Positions 47,501 through 55,429 of a stretch of 64,000 nucleotides of DNA are shown here, in pieces (the stretch's first letter is position 1; every line of letters begins with the position of its first letter). The notes under the pieces were generated by a model. That model was not told where the DNA came from. It did not search any database and saw nothing but the letters and a program-made list of their open reading frames with translations. This DNA comes from Symsagittifera roscoffensis (taxonomy: Eukaryota; Xenacoelomorpha; Acoela; Convolutidae): contig NC_087062.1 in NCBI RefSeq assembly GCF_963678635.1, positions 22,918,370-22,982,369 on the forward strand, read 5' to 3'. A program made the position numbers and the translations under genes.

Positions 47501-50500
47501 AAGAGAAAATTAAACCTTAAGTTAACGTTGTATATGCAACACTACACTCCTGGGGCAGATTTGGGTCCACCCTTTGTACTATCTTGAGATATCTTTATTT
47601 GATAACGGAACCTAAAAGTTTTATAAAGGCGCCTTTGGCACCAATATATACTAGTCTTGGGGGGATGGGAGTGCGCGCCAAAAAAGCGCAATTTTTTGGT
47701 CAAAATTTTCCAAAAAACGCCTAAAAATGCCTTTTTTGGTCTGTTTTTTTTTTCAAAATTTGACCAAAAACGGGCTTTTTAATGCTTTGGCAGAGCTCTG
47801 AAAATCAATTTGGTCGACATTAAAAAAGCCAAAAAATATTTTTTTGAAAATCCACTCCCCTCGAGAAAAACCTAGATCCGCCCCTGCTTCACTATATACA
47901 AATTAACAACAATTCCAAAAAAAAACTTTAATGAAGTAATATACTTCATGAATTAAAAACAAAAAATAGTTTGGTTTATTGGGCGGAGAAATTGAAACAA
48001 AGAAAAGAAACGGAAATGAGACGGCTTCCTTTCAGGTTACGAAAGCATCCGCTTTTTAATTGAGAGAGTGAGCCTTGGATGCCCCTCCATGAGTTTTTGT
48101 GATCTTTGATGATGCCATATTATTTATCGACTCAGAAAACTACCAACCTTTTAAATGCACGCATTTCTTCGATAAAGGTATCAAATGTTGTGTACTTTAG
48201 CCCGACCATTACTCATTTATTGAGTTCTTCTGCTATAAAAAAAACTTGTTGTTAGTCTTAATAGCTTGAGCAGGAAAGCTGCCAAAATCTTGTCACGCCC
48301 TATCTTAATTTTCTAAATTTTGCAATGAGTTCATTTTTTTTCCAGAAAACTAGTATTTGTTTTCGCTGCTGCTTGATAATCAGGGCAGGTTCTTTTTCTT
48401 CAGACTACTACCACACTGAGCACCAGAACATGTCGTGGGTGAATAAGGAGATCTCTTTCACTCCGAATCAAAAAATAGCCAACTTCTACATTGAGAGTGC
48501 CCCTGTTACTTACACCAAGGAGACCACCTACAATCTAGGTAGATCAATTTCGTTGTTGACTTTTATTTTGAAAATTAACATCGGAAAACAAATTGTAGCG
48601 TACGCTCTTCAAGAAGTAATTCTTTCTTAAAGTGCTACCAATATTGCTGCTTTGAAATGACTACTAATACTCTACAAATAACATTTTTTTCAGATCTTGT
48701 AACTAATATTGATGCGAAATTGCTGCCAAACTGCTGCTGATACTCTAACAGTTGGTGCGCTCACAATATTTACCAGAATTACATGGGTTTGGAACAAAAA
48801 ACCATACAAATACTATTGACCGTCACGACCAGTGGAGGATCTAGTAATTTATTAAGAGCATGGACTTTTATTTTAGAAAAAGTAAATTGATTTGATCAAA
48901 CTTTTTATCAAATTTTCTGTGCCGTAGGCAAAATTTTTGAAAAAGCAGGCACAAATAGTTGTTAGACACTTGTTGGAAAGTTTTGACATAGCGTATTTTT
49001 AAACAAGATTTCCCTTCAAAATAAAAAAATATGTGCCCAGACGCTTCCACAAAAATTCATTTTTGGTCGGCCAGAAATGGCTGTCGTGAAATAGTACCAA
49101 AAAGGCTTTGGCAAAGTTTACAGCTAGAATTGAGGACTCTCTTCTGCATGTTACTTCATGTCATCTTTTGAGCGTGGCCAGGGGGTTGACCCCCCTCCTC
49201 CCCAAGTCCGTTACTCGTCACGACCACAAAGGGATAGGTTTTCTTCTTGAACTTCAAATTGTTATGGGTTTCAAAAGCGCATTGAATCGGCTTCTTCCCA
49301 TTCAAGTTTTGAAAAGTTTTCATACACACTGGAATTACTAAAACTTCAATCTCAGAAAAAAAACTCACGAGAAATACAACCACAAGCCTTTAACAATCTT
49401 TTAGTATTGTCCAAGTGTCCAGTAAGCCAACAACACGTGGTTAGACGACAATTAAATCGAAAACAAAACAGGCCAAAGGAAATTATTGACGGAAAACATT
49501 TTAAGCTATTAAAAAACTTGAACTTTTTATTTTATACTACCAGCTGGCCTGATTTATTAAAAACAAGAATAATTAGTTTTTGTTTATATACCGATGCAAA
49601 ATAAGTTGACTAAACCGACAAAATGAGAGCCGAAATTATTTAGGCCGAATAAAATCTCTTAAGGAAAAAAACAAAAAACAAACAAAAAACGGAAATTATA
49701 CTAGTCAGGTATGATAACTTAAAAAACTACAGGAGTTCATCAACGAAACTTGAGAGATGAGGCTACTAGGAAAACTGGTGACAGTGCAAAAATGTTGATG
49801 CGGCATATAGGCCGACAAAACATGAACCGACAAACTGTAGTCCGACTAAGCAATTTTTCCCTGAAAAAAAAATCATATTCAGACACTAAAAACAAAACTC
49901 CGACCGGGAATCGAACCCCTGACCATAGATTGCATTAGCTTTTGCATTACCTTCTAGCCACTTGCAATGAAGCCTGGAAGCTGCTAAAGTTCGATAATAA
50001 AATATAGTCAATTTCAATAACAAATATGTCAGAAAAATTGTTAACGGAAAAAGTCTGGTTCCCGATTACAAGACGCTTGCTCTCGCAAGTGTAATTAGTT
50101 ATGCGTGAAGATACCAAGTGATTCAAGTGAATTTGTTAAACAAGTTGTGAAACCGAAAAAGACTATCTTCTGATTCGATAACGCTTGCTAACCGCAAGCG
50201 TAATGAATCTTTCTAAATTTCGTTCAGGGACGACTTGGAAGCAACTTTGTTTGAAGATGTCTTTTCCGCGCAAACTGGCAATCTACGCTGTCACCATGTT
50301 TCTACCGAGCATAGCTTTAGTCATCCTGTCCTGGGTTGGCTTTTGGGTCGACAAGGAAGCAGTGCCAGCGAGATCTGGACTGTCAATCACCAGCATTCTG
50401 GCTCAGATCACACTCATCAACGGAACTGGTAATAGGTGAGCAGAGAATCGAACGGGGGTGGATATAGAATTCTTCTCAGTTCGACTGAATTGATTTTTTT

Positions 50501-53500
50501 TGTCTCTCTGAAAACCTTAAAAGGATAATTTTCACACCCGTGTGTCTTTTTCTTCTTGGGGTTGTATACACAACTGGAAGTGATGATACTGCTCAACATC
50601 TCAGATGATCTCTCAAATTGGTTTCGAGTAACTTAGGGGTTAGTAACAATACAACCTACGAAAACACTCATACACTTTTCCCATCGAAATGATTGTATTT
50701 GATCAAGTTAGATATTATATTAAAACACTTCCTCTTTTGAATTTGTAACCCAAATAATGACTGAAGAGTTTTAATATGACATCTAACTTGATCAAATACA
50801 CTCCTTTCGATGGGAAAAGTGTATGAGTGTTTTCGTACGTTGTTTTGTTACTGACCCCTAATTTACTCGAAACCAGTTTGAGAGATCATTTGAGATGTTG
50901 AGCAGTATCATCACCTCTAGTTGTGTATACAACCCCAAGAAGAAAAAGACAAACGTGTGTGAAAATTATCCTTTTAAGGTTTTCAGAGAGACAAAAAAAT
51001 CAATTCAGTCGAACAGAGAAAAATTCTATATCCACCCCTGGCAAATAGCACTGGCTGTTTCGATCTGTTATCATTTTAAGAAAAAATGAAAAATCTGTAA
51101 AAAAACAACAATTATTTAGAAAACGTTTTGAAGTTTAGAAAAAATTGTTTCATGAAAGAAAAAAGTTACAGATACATCTCTAGATTATAGCTCTTTAAAA
51201 TATTTAACTTATAGATTATAGGAAAAGCGTTATTATGGAAATTAGAAATGAAGAATGCCGGATTATTTTCATGCACTTCACCATTGGAATTTGTAACCCA
51301 AATCATGACTGAAGTGCATGAAAATAATCCGGCATACGTCATTTCTAATTTCCATAAGAACGCTTTTCTTATCATCTATAAAATAAATGGTCCGATAAAA
51401 TGTTTCAAAGAGCTATAATCTAGAGACTTATCTGTCACTTTTTTCTTTCATGAAACAATTTTTTCTAAACTTCAAAACGTTTTCGAAATAATCGTTGTTT
51501 TTTTTTACAGATTTTTCGTTTTTAACATGATGATGAAATGATAACAGATCGAAACAGTCAGTGCTTTTTGCACAGCGACTGGACGCTCGTAGAAGAGCAT
51601 GGGTAGGCATTATGTAGAAGAGTAACAAGCATCTACAGATTTCATAATAAAATCTCAGTCTTTATCTGAAACAGTATATTTTGTAGAGAAATTGGTTCAG
51701 TTATATTCAGATTTTTTGGTCGCGTGAAAAATGCAAAAAGGAACGCTTTTCCATTCGTCACTACTAAATAAGTTAATCTTCACTACTAAATAAAATCCGT
51801 TGAAATTGCTAACTTACGCAGCGTCACAACCCTGCTGTGGTCAGAAAAAAATTACGCTCGTTGTACGTCATCTTGGTTGTTCTCTTTTTCAGATTTTGTT
51901 TAAATTTAAGCTTCCCAGGAGTCGCTGACGTCAAAATGGGGGATCTCTATCTAATAGTGAACTTCTTCTACGTCTTTCTCACACTAGTTGAATTCGCCAT
52001 CGTTTCGTATCAACCCCCGGCTAGAGCCAGATGGAAACGGGCGCGTGAACTCATGTTGCCAGGCAGCAGTGGAAAAGCTAAGGTGGAGCCAAAAAAAGAA
52101 TCGGTACCCAAAAGTCTGCCCGACAATATCCAGAAGGAAAACGAAACAAAACAGTAAGAATATCTGTTTTATGACTTGCATTTTGTTCTATAATGTGAAT
52201 TAGGTCGTCATCGAAAGCCCTGAATCATAACATTTGGCTGGCGCGGATCTATAAATTTTCCGATGCTAGGACGATTACTACAAAAAATTGTCGACTTTTC
52301 AGTTAAGTTGACCAATTTGATAATCCGAGCTCTCCTTAATGATTTGTACGCGGCATTCTGTTTTATCAAAAAACGCTGCACTGAAATTGACAAAATGTGA
52401 CTGAAAAATCAAAACAGTAACTGTACAGTGGCAGTTGCTACTTAAGTTGAAAAAATAATTGTCTATACTACAATCGCTATTCGAGCAAATAAATTATGAT
52501 TCTGAAGAGCTTCTGCATTTCAACAAGGAATCTCAAAAACATCAAACCAAATTTGAAAAAATAATGAAAACTGGTTGCAGTACAAGTACTACGGATTACT
52601 CTGAGCACAGATAATTGCCAAGAAAAAAGACTAAATTTTAGTCATACTGAGCTCACATACCAATACAGAGCTCAAAAACTAATACTTCTTAGTTCAATTG
52701 TTTTTCAAATTTTTGAAGTAGTCTTTCTGACAACCTTAGCCGTACGGAATAGCCTTGAAGATATCGACACTCTGAGTTCAATTTTGAAAAAATATTTTAA
52801 CATATTTTACCTTCGATACCGATTAAGGGACAGTCGGCACATTCCTGGCTTTGCCCTGATATACGAGCAGTCTTGTTTTAAGCCAAAATGATATTTCTGA
52901 CAAATTAAACAGATTTTAGATTGGTACTCTCAAAACCGACCGATCCTTTTAAATATTCAGACGATCCTCTCAAATTCTATTACTTCAGTAAGAATCATCA
53001 CGACTACAGGTGCTTTAATATGACATATGACTCGATCTCGTACTATGTGTTTAGTCAGTTTCTGATTTTGGGTGTAAAAAACACTGCGTGTTGACAAATT
53101 TTGAGATTGTTTCCATTTTTCATACCATTTACTAAAAATGAATGATAGCAAAAACTCAAAAATTAAAAAATGTACATTTCTGATAGTTGAGATTTCGAAG
53201 TTATTTCCTATGTTTTTTTCTTTCTAGAAGCGTTATTGACGCGTTGTACGCAATGTGCGTCCAGGCCAACGGAGCTGCTCCTTCAACTGACAACACAAAC
53301 ACTCAAGAAGCGTCCAACTTACCAAAAGTATTCGGATCGAACGGATCTTCTTTGAATAACTCTGAAGTCTCTCTTCCTCGTTTTGACTATTGGAGTGCGG
53401 CAAATGCAGACGAAATCTGCAAGTGGCTCTTTCCCTCTAGCTTTCTTTTATGGAATCTCCTCTACTTCAGTATCATGTACAACGTATCTGGTCGATGGTA

Positions 53501-53501
53501 G
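35491..53501 (+). CDS. Cys-loop ligand-gated ion channel (GABA-A/glycine-like), 8 coding exons
   Basis: The coding join is 35491-35596, 40060-40127, 41072-41245, 46714-46873, 48404-48538, 50228-50435, 51893-52153 and 53228-53501. That is 1386 bp for 461 residues, with every intron GT-AG and all phases closing. The product has a signal peptide (1-17), a ligand-binding domain with NST glycosylation at 84 and a C149-x13-C163 Cys-loop, M1 (about 231-255), M2 (264-279), M3 (299-323), a variable cytoplasmic loop and M4 (about 434-457). P261-A262-R263 before M2 and Leu272 at 9' fit an anion-selective pentameric channel. Glycine receptors have a second disulfide in loop C, and this protein lacks it. 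The subtype and ligand cannot be assigned. Length is normal for the family. The introns are filled with repeats. Confidence 0.93.
35600..38035. other. Receptor intron 1, left part
   Basis: AT-rich. A decayed HINE-like end (GGGACTTCGCTCTGAGC) lies at 37550-37570. Otherwise no gene or structured repeat was recognised. Confidence 0.35.
38040..38510. repeat. GC-rich purine/pyrimidine-skewed island
   Basis: The island contrasts sharply with its AT-rich surroundings. The left half is C-rich on the plus strand (TTTACCCCACCC, TTTTTAACCCCAACCTCACC), then short G-rich blocks appear (GGGAGGAGGGGTGAACCAGG), then C-rich again. It ends in a run of about 20 C near 38473. Repeated words are GGTGGAGCTTAC(A/G)TTGAG (38231 and 38383) and TTCAACC. 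It lies in receptor intron 1. Confidence 0.65.
38954..39029 (-). repeat. tRNA-derived sequence (SINE head or tRNA pseudogene)
   Basis: On the minus strand, TGGTGAATTGG fits the A box, CTCTCAA a Glu(CTC)-like anticodon loop, and TTGTTCGAGTCCC the B box, at tRNA-like spacing. The acceptor stem is not paired. The 122-codon plus-strand frame over this region is a shadow: its GTRTTDI is the translated B box. Confidence 0.6.
39510..39845. repeat. hAT-like MITE family copy, degraded
   Basis: It carries the family words TACGTCGACCAAATTGATTTTC, GAGCTCTC, CCGTTTTGACCA, GGCGCGCCATCCACC, TTGGCACCCAAGGGGCTTTT and GACAGGGGGTTGAATCCCTG, in inverse order relative to 47550-47886. Confidence 0.5.
40060..40127 (+). 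CDS. Receptor exon 2
   Basis: Acceptor TTTCTCTAG, donor ATG|GTAAGA. It encodes GVADDIRFDIFIHKIGPIEE and three further residues, the first beta strands of the ligand-binding domain. It joins exon 1 as a split Gly codon and ends in phase 0. Confidence 0.9.
40314..40563. mobile_element. 250-bp foldback element with perfect 11-bp ends
   Basis: It runs from CCCGGGTTGAC (40314-40324) to GTCAACCCGGG (40553-40563). Between them are iterated units of ATGCTTATCATACTATTTCAT and its reverse complement (TATGAAATTGTATGACAAGCA). It is the cleanest member of the family seen at 5061 and 33140. No target duplication is evident. Confidence 0.7.
41072..41245 (+). CDS. Receptor exon 3
   Basis: Acceptor TTTGTTTCAG, donor GAG|GTATCA, 58 codons. 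It includes MSVDIYFRQYWTDGRL (the loop D region) and LWFPDMYWVDAL (loop A, family W-x-P-D), with a potential N-glycosylation site in VANSTS. Confidence 0.95.
41316..41990 (+). repeat. Dispersed repeat shared with 57685-58310
   Basis: Shared blocks in order are GGGGAGGAA/GAGGAGGAAG, TTCCACGCAAAATCAGGT, GGACTGGGTTGAG, GTTGAGAAAAAACGG / GTCGAGAAAAACCGG, TTTGA, CAAGCGAGTAAAGC / GAGCAAATAAAGC, and ATCACACCACGCAGAAGAAAC / ATCACACCAAGCAGAAAAAAC. It lies in receptor intron 3. No coding potential or clear ends are seen. Confidence 0.6.
42750..43289 (+). repeat. HINE-like repeat, copy C (complete)
   Basis: It starts TCCGACTTTCGGTACGAAAG. The end has GGCAGTCGGAACAA (inverse of the start), the hairpin CAGGGCTTCGCCCTG and the tail ATACGAGCAGTCTTGTT. 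It is collinear throughout with copy A and better preserved than copy B in the AACGCGCGATATAATTCGCG segment. It lies in receptor intron 3. Confidence 0.78.
43289..43460 (-). pseudogene. Unidentified coding fragment next to HINE copy C
   Basis: On the minus strand an acceptor-like TATTACTTTCAG is followed by 57 open codons of charged, balanced composition (LEERILQTRQKANVKAEKSR, then VSWVVKYLDSFTHGFKGYLE). The frame then runs into the HINE terminus. It may be the remnant of an exon or transposon gene on the strand opposite to the receptor. I do not recognise the protein. Confidence 0.28.
44594..44995 (+). repeat. Diverged HINE-like repeat
   Basis: The family order is recognisable: TTTCGACTTTCGAAGAAAGTG, AATTTTCGAATTTTTAACTA, ATTTAATGCACGATATAACGCG, TTAGCGTGTGGGTTGA. 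The tail CTCTGATTTACGAATAGTCTTGTTTG corresponds to the hairpin flank and ...GCAGTCTTGTT terminus. Confidence 0.6.
45000..46713. other. Receptor intron 3, right part
   Basis: No coding exon is needed here, because exons 3 and 4 join in frame with family-normal spacing. There is only AT-rich sequence with a short (GA)n run at 45926-45940. Confidence 0.4.
46714..46873 (+). CDS. Receptor exon 4
   Basis: Acceptor TTTGTATCACAG, donor T|GTAAGT. It encodes the stretch SQLLELQSDGSIFFSSRLLL and the Cys-loop CEMDLKYFPFDVQEC with exactly 13 residues between the cysteines. It ends in phase 1 within a Tyr codon. Confidence 0.95.
47110..47520 (+). repeat. Dispersed repeat shared with 20860-21260
   Basis: See the partner copy. 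The anchor words here are GAGTCTTTGATTTGCAGGTG, TCGGCTTTTCAAGGC and GGACTGATATTTTAAAAG. It lies in receptor intron 4. Confidence 0.45.
47550..47886. mobile_element. 337-bp hAT-like MITE
   Basis: The left end CTGGGGCAGATTTGGG and the right end CTAGATCCGCCCCTG are inverted relatives of the common hAT terminus CAGGGGCGGATCTAG. The flanking octamers CTACACTC (47542-47549) and CTTCACTA (47887-47894) match at 6 of 8 positions, as expected of an aged 8-bp hAT duplication. It is non-coding and lies in receptor intron 4. Degraded relatives lie at 4060, 17930, 39510, 54395 and 58440. Confidence 0.72.
48404..48538 (+). CDS. Receptor exon 5
   Basis: Acceptor TTTTTCTTCAG, donor CTAG|GTAGAT. It encodes YYYHTEHQNMSWVNKEISF through SAPVTYTKETTYNLG, covering loops B/F and C. 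There is no cysteine pair in loop C. Confidence 0.92.
48539..50227. other. Receptor intron 5
   Basis: Mostly unstructured AT-rich DNA, with a tRNA-like relic at 49899-49969 and MITE-family words near 49070-49200. No missing exon is required between exons 5 and 6. Confidence 0.4.
49899..49969 (-). repeat. tRNA-derived sequence (SINE head or tRNA pseudogene)
   Basis: The minus strand reads GTGGCTAGAAGGTAATGC (A-box/D-arm-like), then after tRNA-like spacing GGGGTTCGATTCCCGG, a perfect B box with a paired T stem. The anticodon arm is poorly paired and no CCA-proximal stem is evident. The plus-strand peptide GNRTPDHR is the usual shadow of such a B box. Confidence 0.6.
50228..50435 (+). CDS. Receptor exon 6 (M1 and M2)
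   Basis: Acceptor TTTCGTTCAG, donor AATAG|GTGAG. It encodes the pre-M1 strand, M1 (YAVTMFLPSIALVILSWVGF) and M2 (PARSGLSITSILAQITLI). The ends are phase 1 and phase 2. Confidence 0.95.
50454..51039. repeat. Palindrome P1 in receptor intron 6 (586 bp)
   Basis: The left arm starts GGGGGTGGATATAGAATTC and the right arm ends GAAAAATTCTATATCCACCCC. Pairing continues with few mismatches through TATCCTTTTAAGGTTTTCAG, GTTGTATACACAACT and TTTCGATGGGAAAAGTGTAT to GTTAGATATTATATTAAAAC / GTTTTAATATGACATCTAAC. The arms are about 270 bp. The loop contains a 28-nt core (50739-50766) beginning GAATTTGTAACCCAAAT. P1 starts 18 bp after the exon 6 donor. Confidence 0.9.
51049..51563. repeat. Palindrome P2 in receptor intron 6 (515 bp)
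   Basis: The arms run from CACTGGCTGTTTCGATCTGT to ACAGATCGAAACAGTCAGTG. Pairs include AAAACGTTTTGAAGTTTAG, TTCATGAAAGAAAAAAGT, TCTAGATTATAGCTCTTT and GCACTTCA / TGAAGTGC. The arm sequences are unrelated to those of P1, but the central 28 nt (51287-51314) match the P1 core at 27 positions. Nine bases separate P1 and P2. Confidence 0.9.
51893..52153 (+). CDS. Receptor exon 7 (M3 and cytoplasmic loop)
   Basis: Acceptor CTCTTTTTCAG, donor CA|GTAAGA. It encodes the M2-M3 linker with the LSFPGVADVKMGD sequence, M3 (LYLIVNFFYVFLTLVEFAIV) and a basic, Lys/Pro-rich start of the intracellular loop. Confidence 0.92.
52810..52878 (+). repeat. Isolated HINE-like 3' end
   Basis: GGGACAGTCGGCACATTC, the hairpin CTGGCTTTGCCCTG and the tail ATATACGAGCAGTCTTGTTTT reproduce the terminus of copies B and C without the body. 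It lies in receptor intron 7. Confidence 0.65.
53228..53501 (+). CDS. Receptor exon 8 (loop end, M4, stop)
   Basis: Acceptor TTTCTTTCTAG. It encodes the rest of the intracellular loop, rich in Asn, Ser and Thr, then M4 (CKWLFPSSFLLWNLLYFSIM) and a short tail ending GRW before TAG at 53499-53501. Confidence 0.92.
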
Positions 53502-53709
53502 ATTATTCTAAGACAATTCTCCGACAATCAGAACAGTTAACCCAGTTGCTGTGCAAGTGGCACAGAATGTTCCGATCGCTTTTTTTAATTTACAAAAACT
53601 GAACTAATTTATCTTTAGATTTCTCGAACAAGCTAAAAAGCATAAATTCTAAAAACCTTTGCATTTGTTTATCATCCATTCACCTAGAGGTAAATTTAGT
53701 CTGAATATC

Positions 53710-53715
53710 AATAAA
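53710..53715 (+). terminator. Probable poly(A) signal of the receptor gene
   Basis: AATAAA lies 209 nt after the receptor stop codon, two bases before the target duplication of the solo LTR. It is the first canonical hexamer downstream of the stop that I noticed. Confidence 0.5.
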
Positions 53716-53721
53716 GCGATT

Positions 53722-54130
53722 TGAGTTATATTTAAGGTTTATCTCATAGAGTAATTTCGGATAGAGTACACCGTCTGCTCGTCACGCTATCTTATTTTCG
53801 GCCAGATAGATTCGTGCAACTTCTTAGTCTAATATCGATCCTAATCTTACTCTTATATCTACTAGTCTCAGGGTGTTTAACTAGTCTCTGCTAGGCTCAA
53901 TAGATCTAGAGTATACTGGCTTATTGCGATTGCTAAAGTTTTCTTGGAGAGGTAACTAATTTCTAAGTTAAATTCAAATCTCTCTGGTGCTGAAATTACA
54001 AGTAATTTCAGCACTTACAAATAAGTGGGTTGTTAGTTAGATGGATTATGATTGGTTAATATTAAATATTTTACAGAGATAAAATATCCAATTTATAATC
54101 AATAATAAAAATAGTTTATATCTGGTTCCA
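53722..54130 (-). mobile_element. Solo LTR (409 bp) with GATT target duplication
   Basis: It aligns end to end with the LTR at 14189-14599, with the same TGAGTTA and GGTTCCA ends. GATT occurs immediately outside both ends (53718-53721 and 54131-54134). Orientation is antisense to the receptor. The minus-strand AATAAA of the 14-kb LTR reads AATAAG here. The element body was presumably lost by LTR-LTR recombination. Confidence 0.88.
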
Positions 54131-54394
54131 GATTCAACATAACCATATAACCCAAATTGAGCAGGCCGCATGTGTAATAAAATCGAATAAAACTAGATCC
54201 ATCAAAAAACAACTGTCTCGATTTGGCTTGAAAGATGTTCATTAACAAATGCAGATTGACGCTTGTTGAACCTAAAAAATTTTTCGCAATAAAATCTTGA
54301 GCTATGAATTATTTTTGAACTCGTAATGTTCAAGTTCCTCAAGCACAGACAAGACAAGAAAATTTTCTTCCCATTAAATTATTGCACTTTAAAG

Positions 54395-54690
54395 CAGGGG
54401 CCCGCTTTGTACTATTTTGAGATACCAATTTTTGATGACGAAACCTAAAATTTTTCTAAAGACGCCTTGGGCACCAATATAAAAATTTTGAGGTAGGAGC
54501 GCGTGCCGAAAAAACGCGGTTTTTTTTGTCAAATTTTTTTAAAAACTGCCTAAAAACGCTTTTTTGGCCTCTTTTTTCAAAATTTTGCCGGCGGCGTAGA
54601 AAATTAGACCAAAACAGGGTCTTTTTAAAGCTTTGAAAAAAATCGAAAAATTAATTTGGTCGAACCAAAAAAAAGGTCGACAAAATTTTG
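54395..54690. repeat. hAT-like MITE family copy, right end lost
   Basis: CAGGGGCCCGCTTTGTACTATTTTGAGATA corresponds to the start of the 47550 element. CTTGGGCACCAATAT, GGAGCGCGTGCCGAAAAA and AATTTGGTCGA(A)C follow in the same order. The CCGCCCCTG end is not seen. Confidence 0.6.
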
Positions 54691-54699
54691 AAGTTTTCA

Positions 54700-55350
54700 A
54701 TTAACAAGCTCACTCTGATTCCAACCGACGGACGCACTGAACGTGATGGAGTTAGCAATTGCTCAGAAGACCAGCGAGGAAACCAATTGTATTTCTCACA
54801 GAAAGAGGGAAAAAACCAATATCAGCTGTTTCCAGATTTTTTATTCAAGTCAGACAAAACTAGGAAAACTTCACCAATTTCATCTTACAGGAGTCAAAGA
54901 AATAGGAAAGCAAAAATAATTTCGGAAAACCCACTCAAAAAATTTGATTTCTAAATTAAAAGTTACATTTTCCCAAAAAACTTATAATCTGAGAATTAGT
55001 TCATGAAAAAGTTGAAACGAAAGCTGTAAAAAAAAATTGTTAGAAAAAATATTGAGCCCAAAAACAAACAGAGTAATAATAACACAGAGGCAAACCTCCC
55101 CTTCACAAACACAGAAGCAAGGAAAATGCAAGACAGAGCTCTAAGCAGGCAAAACAAAGTGAAATTAGGAAAATATTAAACAGACACATTGAAACAAAAT
55201 TGTTGAGATTTGGAGTATCAAGCTCTTGCATCTGCTCCAGGACTGCTTGTAATTTTAATAACCCTAGCCACCAACAAAGCAGCTGCAATTTCTATCAAAT
55301 CGCTACAAACGATATGCAGCAAAATTTTTACCAAAAAATTAAAACTATTT
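54700..55350. other. Intergenic, no recognised feature
   Basis: AT-rich with A-rich runs. The 88-codon frame at 54688 is Lys/Asn/Ser-rich and unsupported. Confidence 0.35.
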
Positions 55351-55355
55351 TAATG

Positions 55356-55420
55356 TTTCGGATTTGAAAATCCGACTTTTTGAAGAGGAGTCTCACGTCC
55401 TCGCATTGCGCCACGGTCCC
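55356..55420 (-). repeat. tRNA-like relic
   Basis: The minus strand reads GACCGTGGCGCAATGCGAGG, with a good A box (TGGCGCAATGCG), then after normal spacing GGATTTTCAAATCCGA, a paired T arm with a B-box-like TTTCAAATCC. It resembles Trp/Arg-type tRNAs, but the anticodon arm is disrupted. Confidence 0.5.
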
Positions 55421-55429
55421 TTGGAAGTA

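Noticed and set aside
49899-49969. Functional tRNA gene
   Set aside because: The T arm and B box are good, but the acceptor and anticodon stems do not pair well, so it is listed as a relic.
50185-50227. ATG upstream of receptor exon 6 as an alternative start
   Set aside because: The frame is open by chance before a good acceptor. The upstream exons fit the family without it.
51837-51892. Continuation of the receptor exon 7 frame upstream of its acceptor
   Set aside because: A pyrimidine-rich acceptor at 51891-51892 and the codon split with exon 6 place the exon start at 51893. The open upstream codons are intronic.
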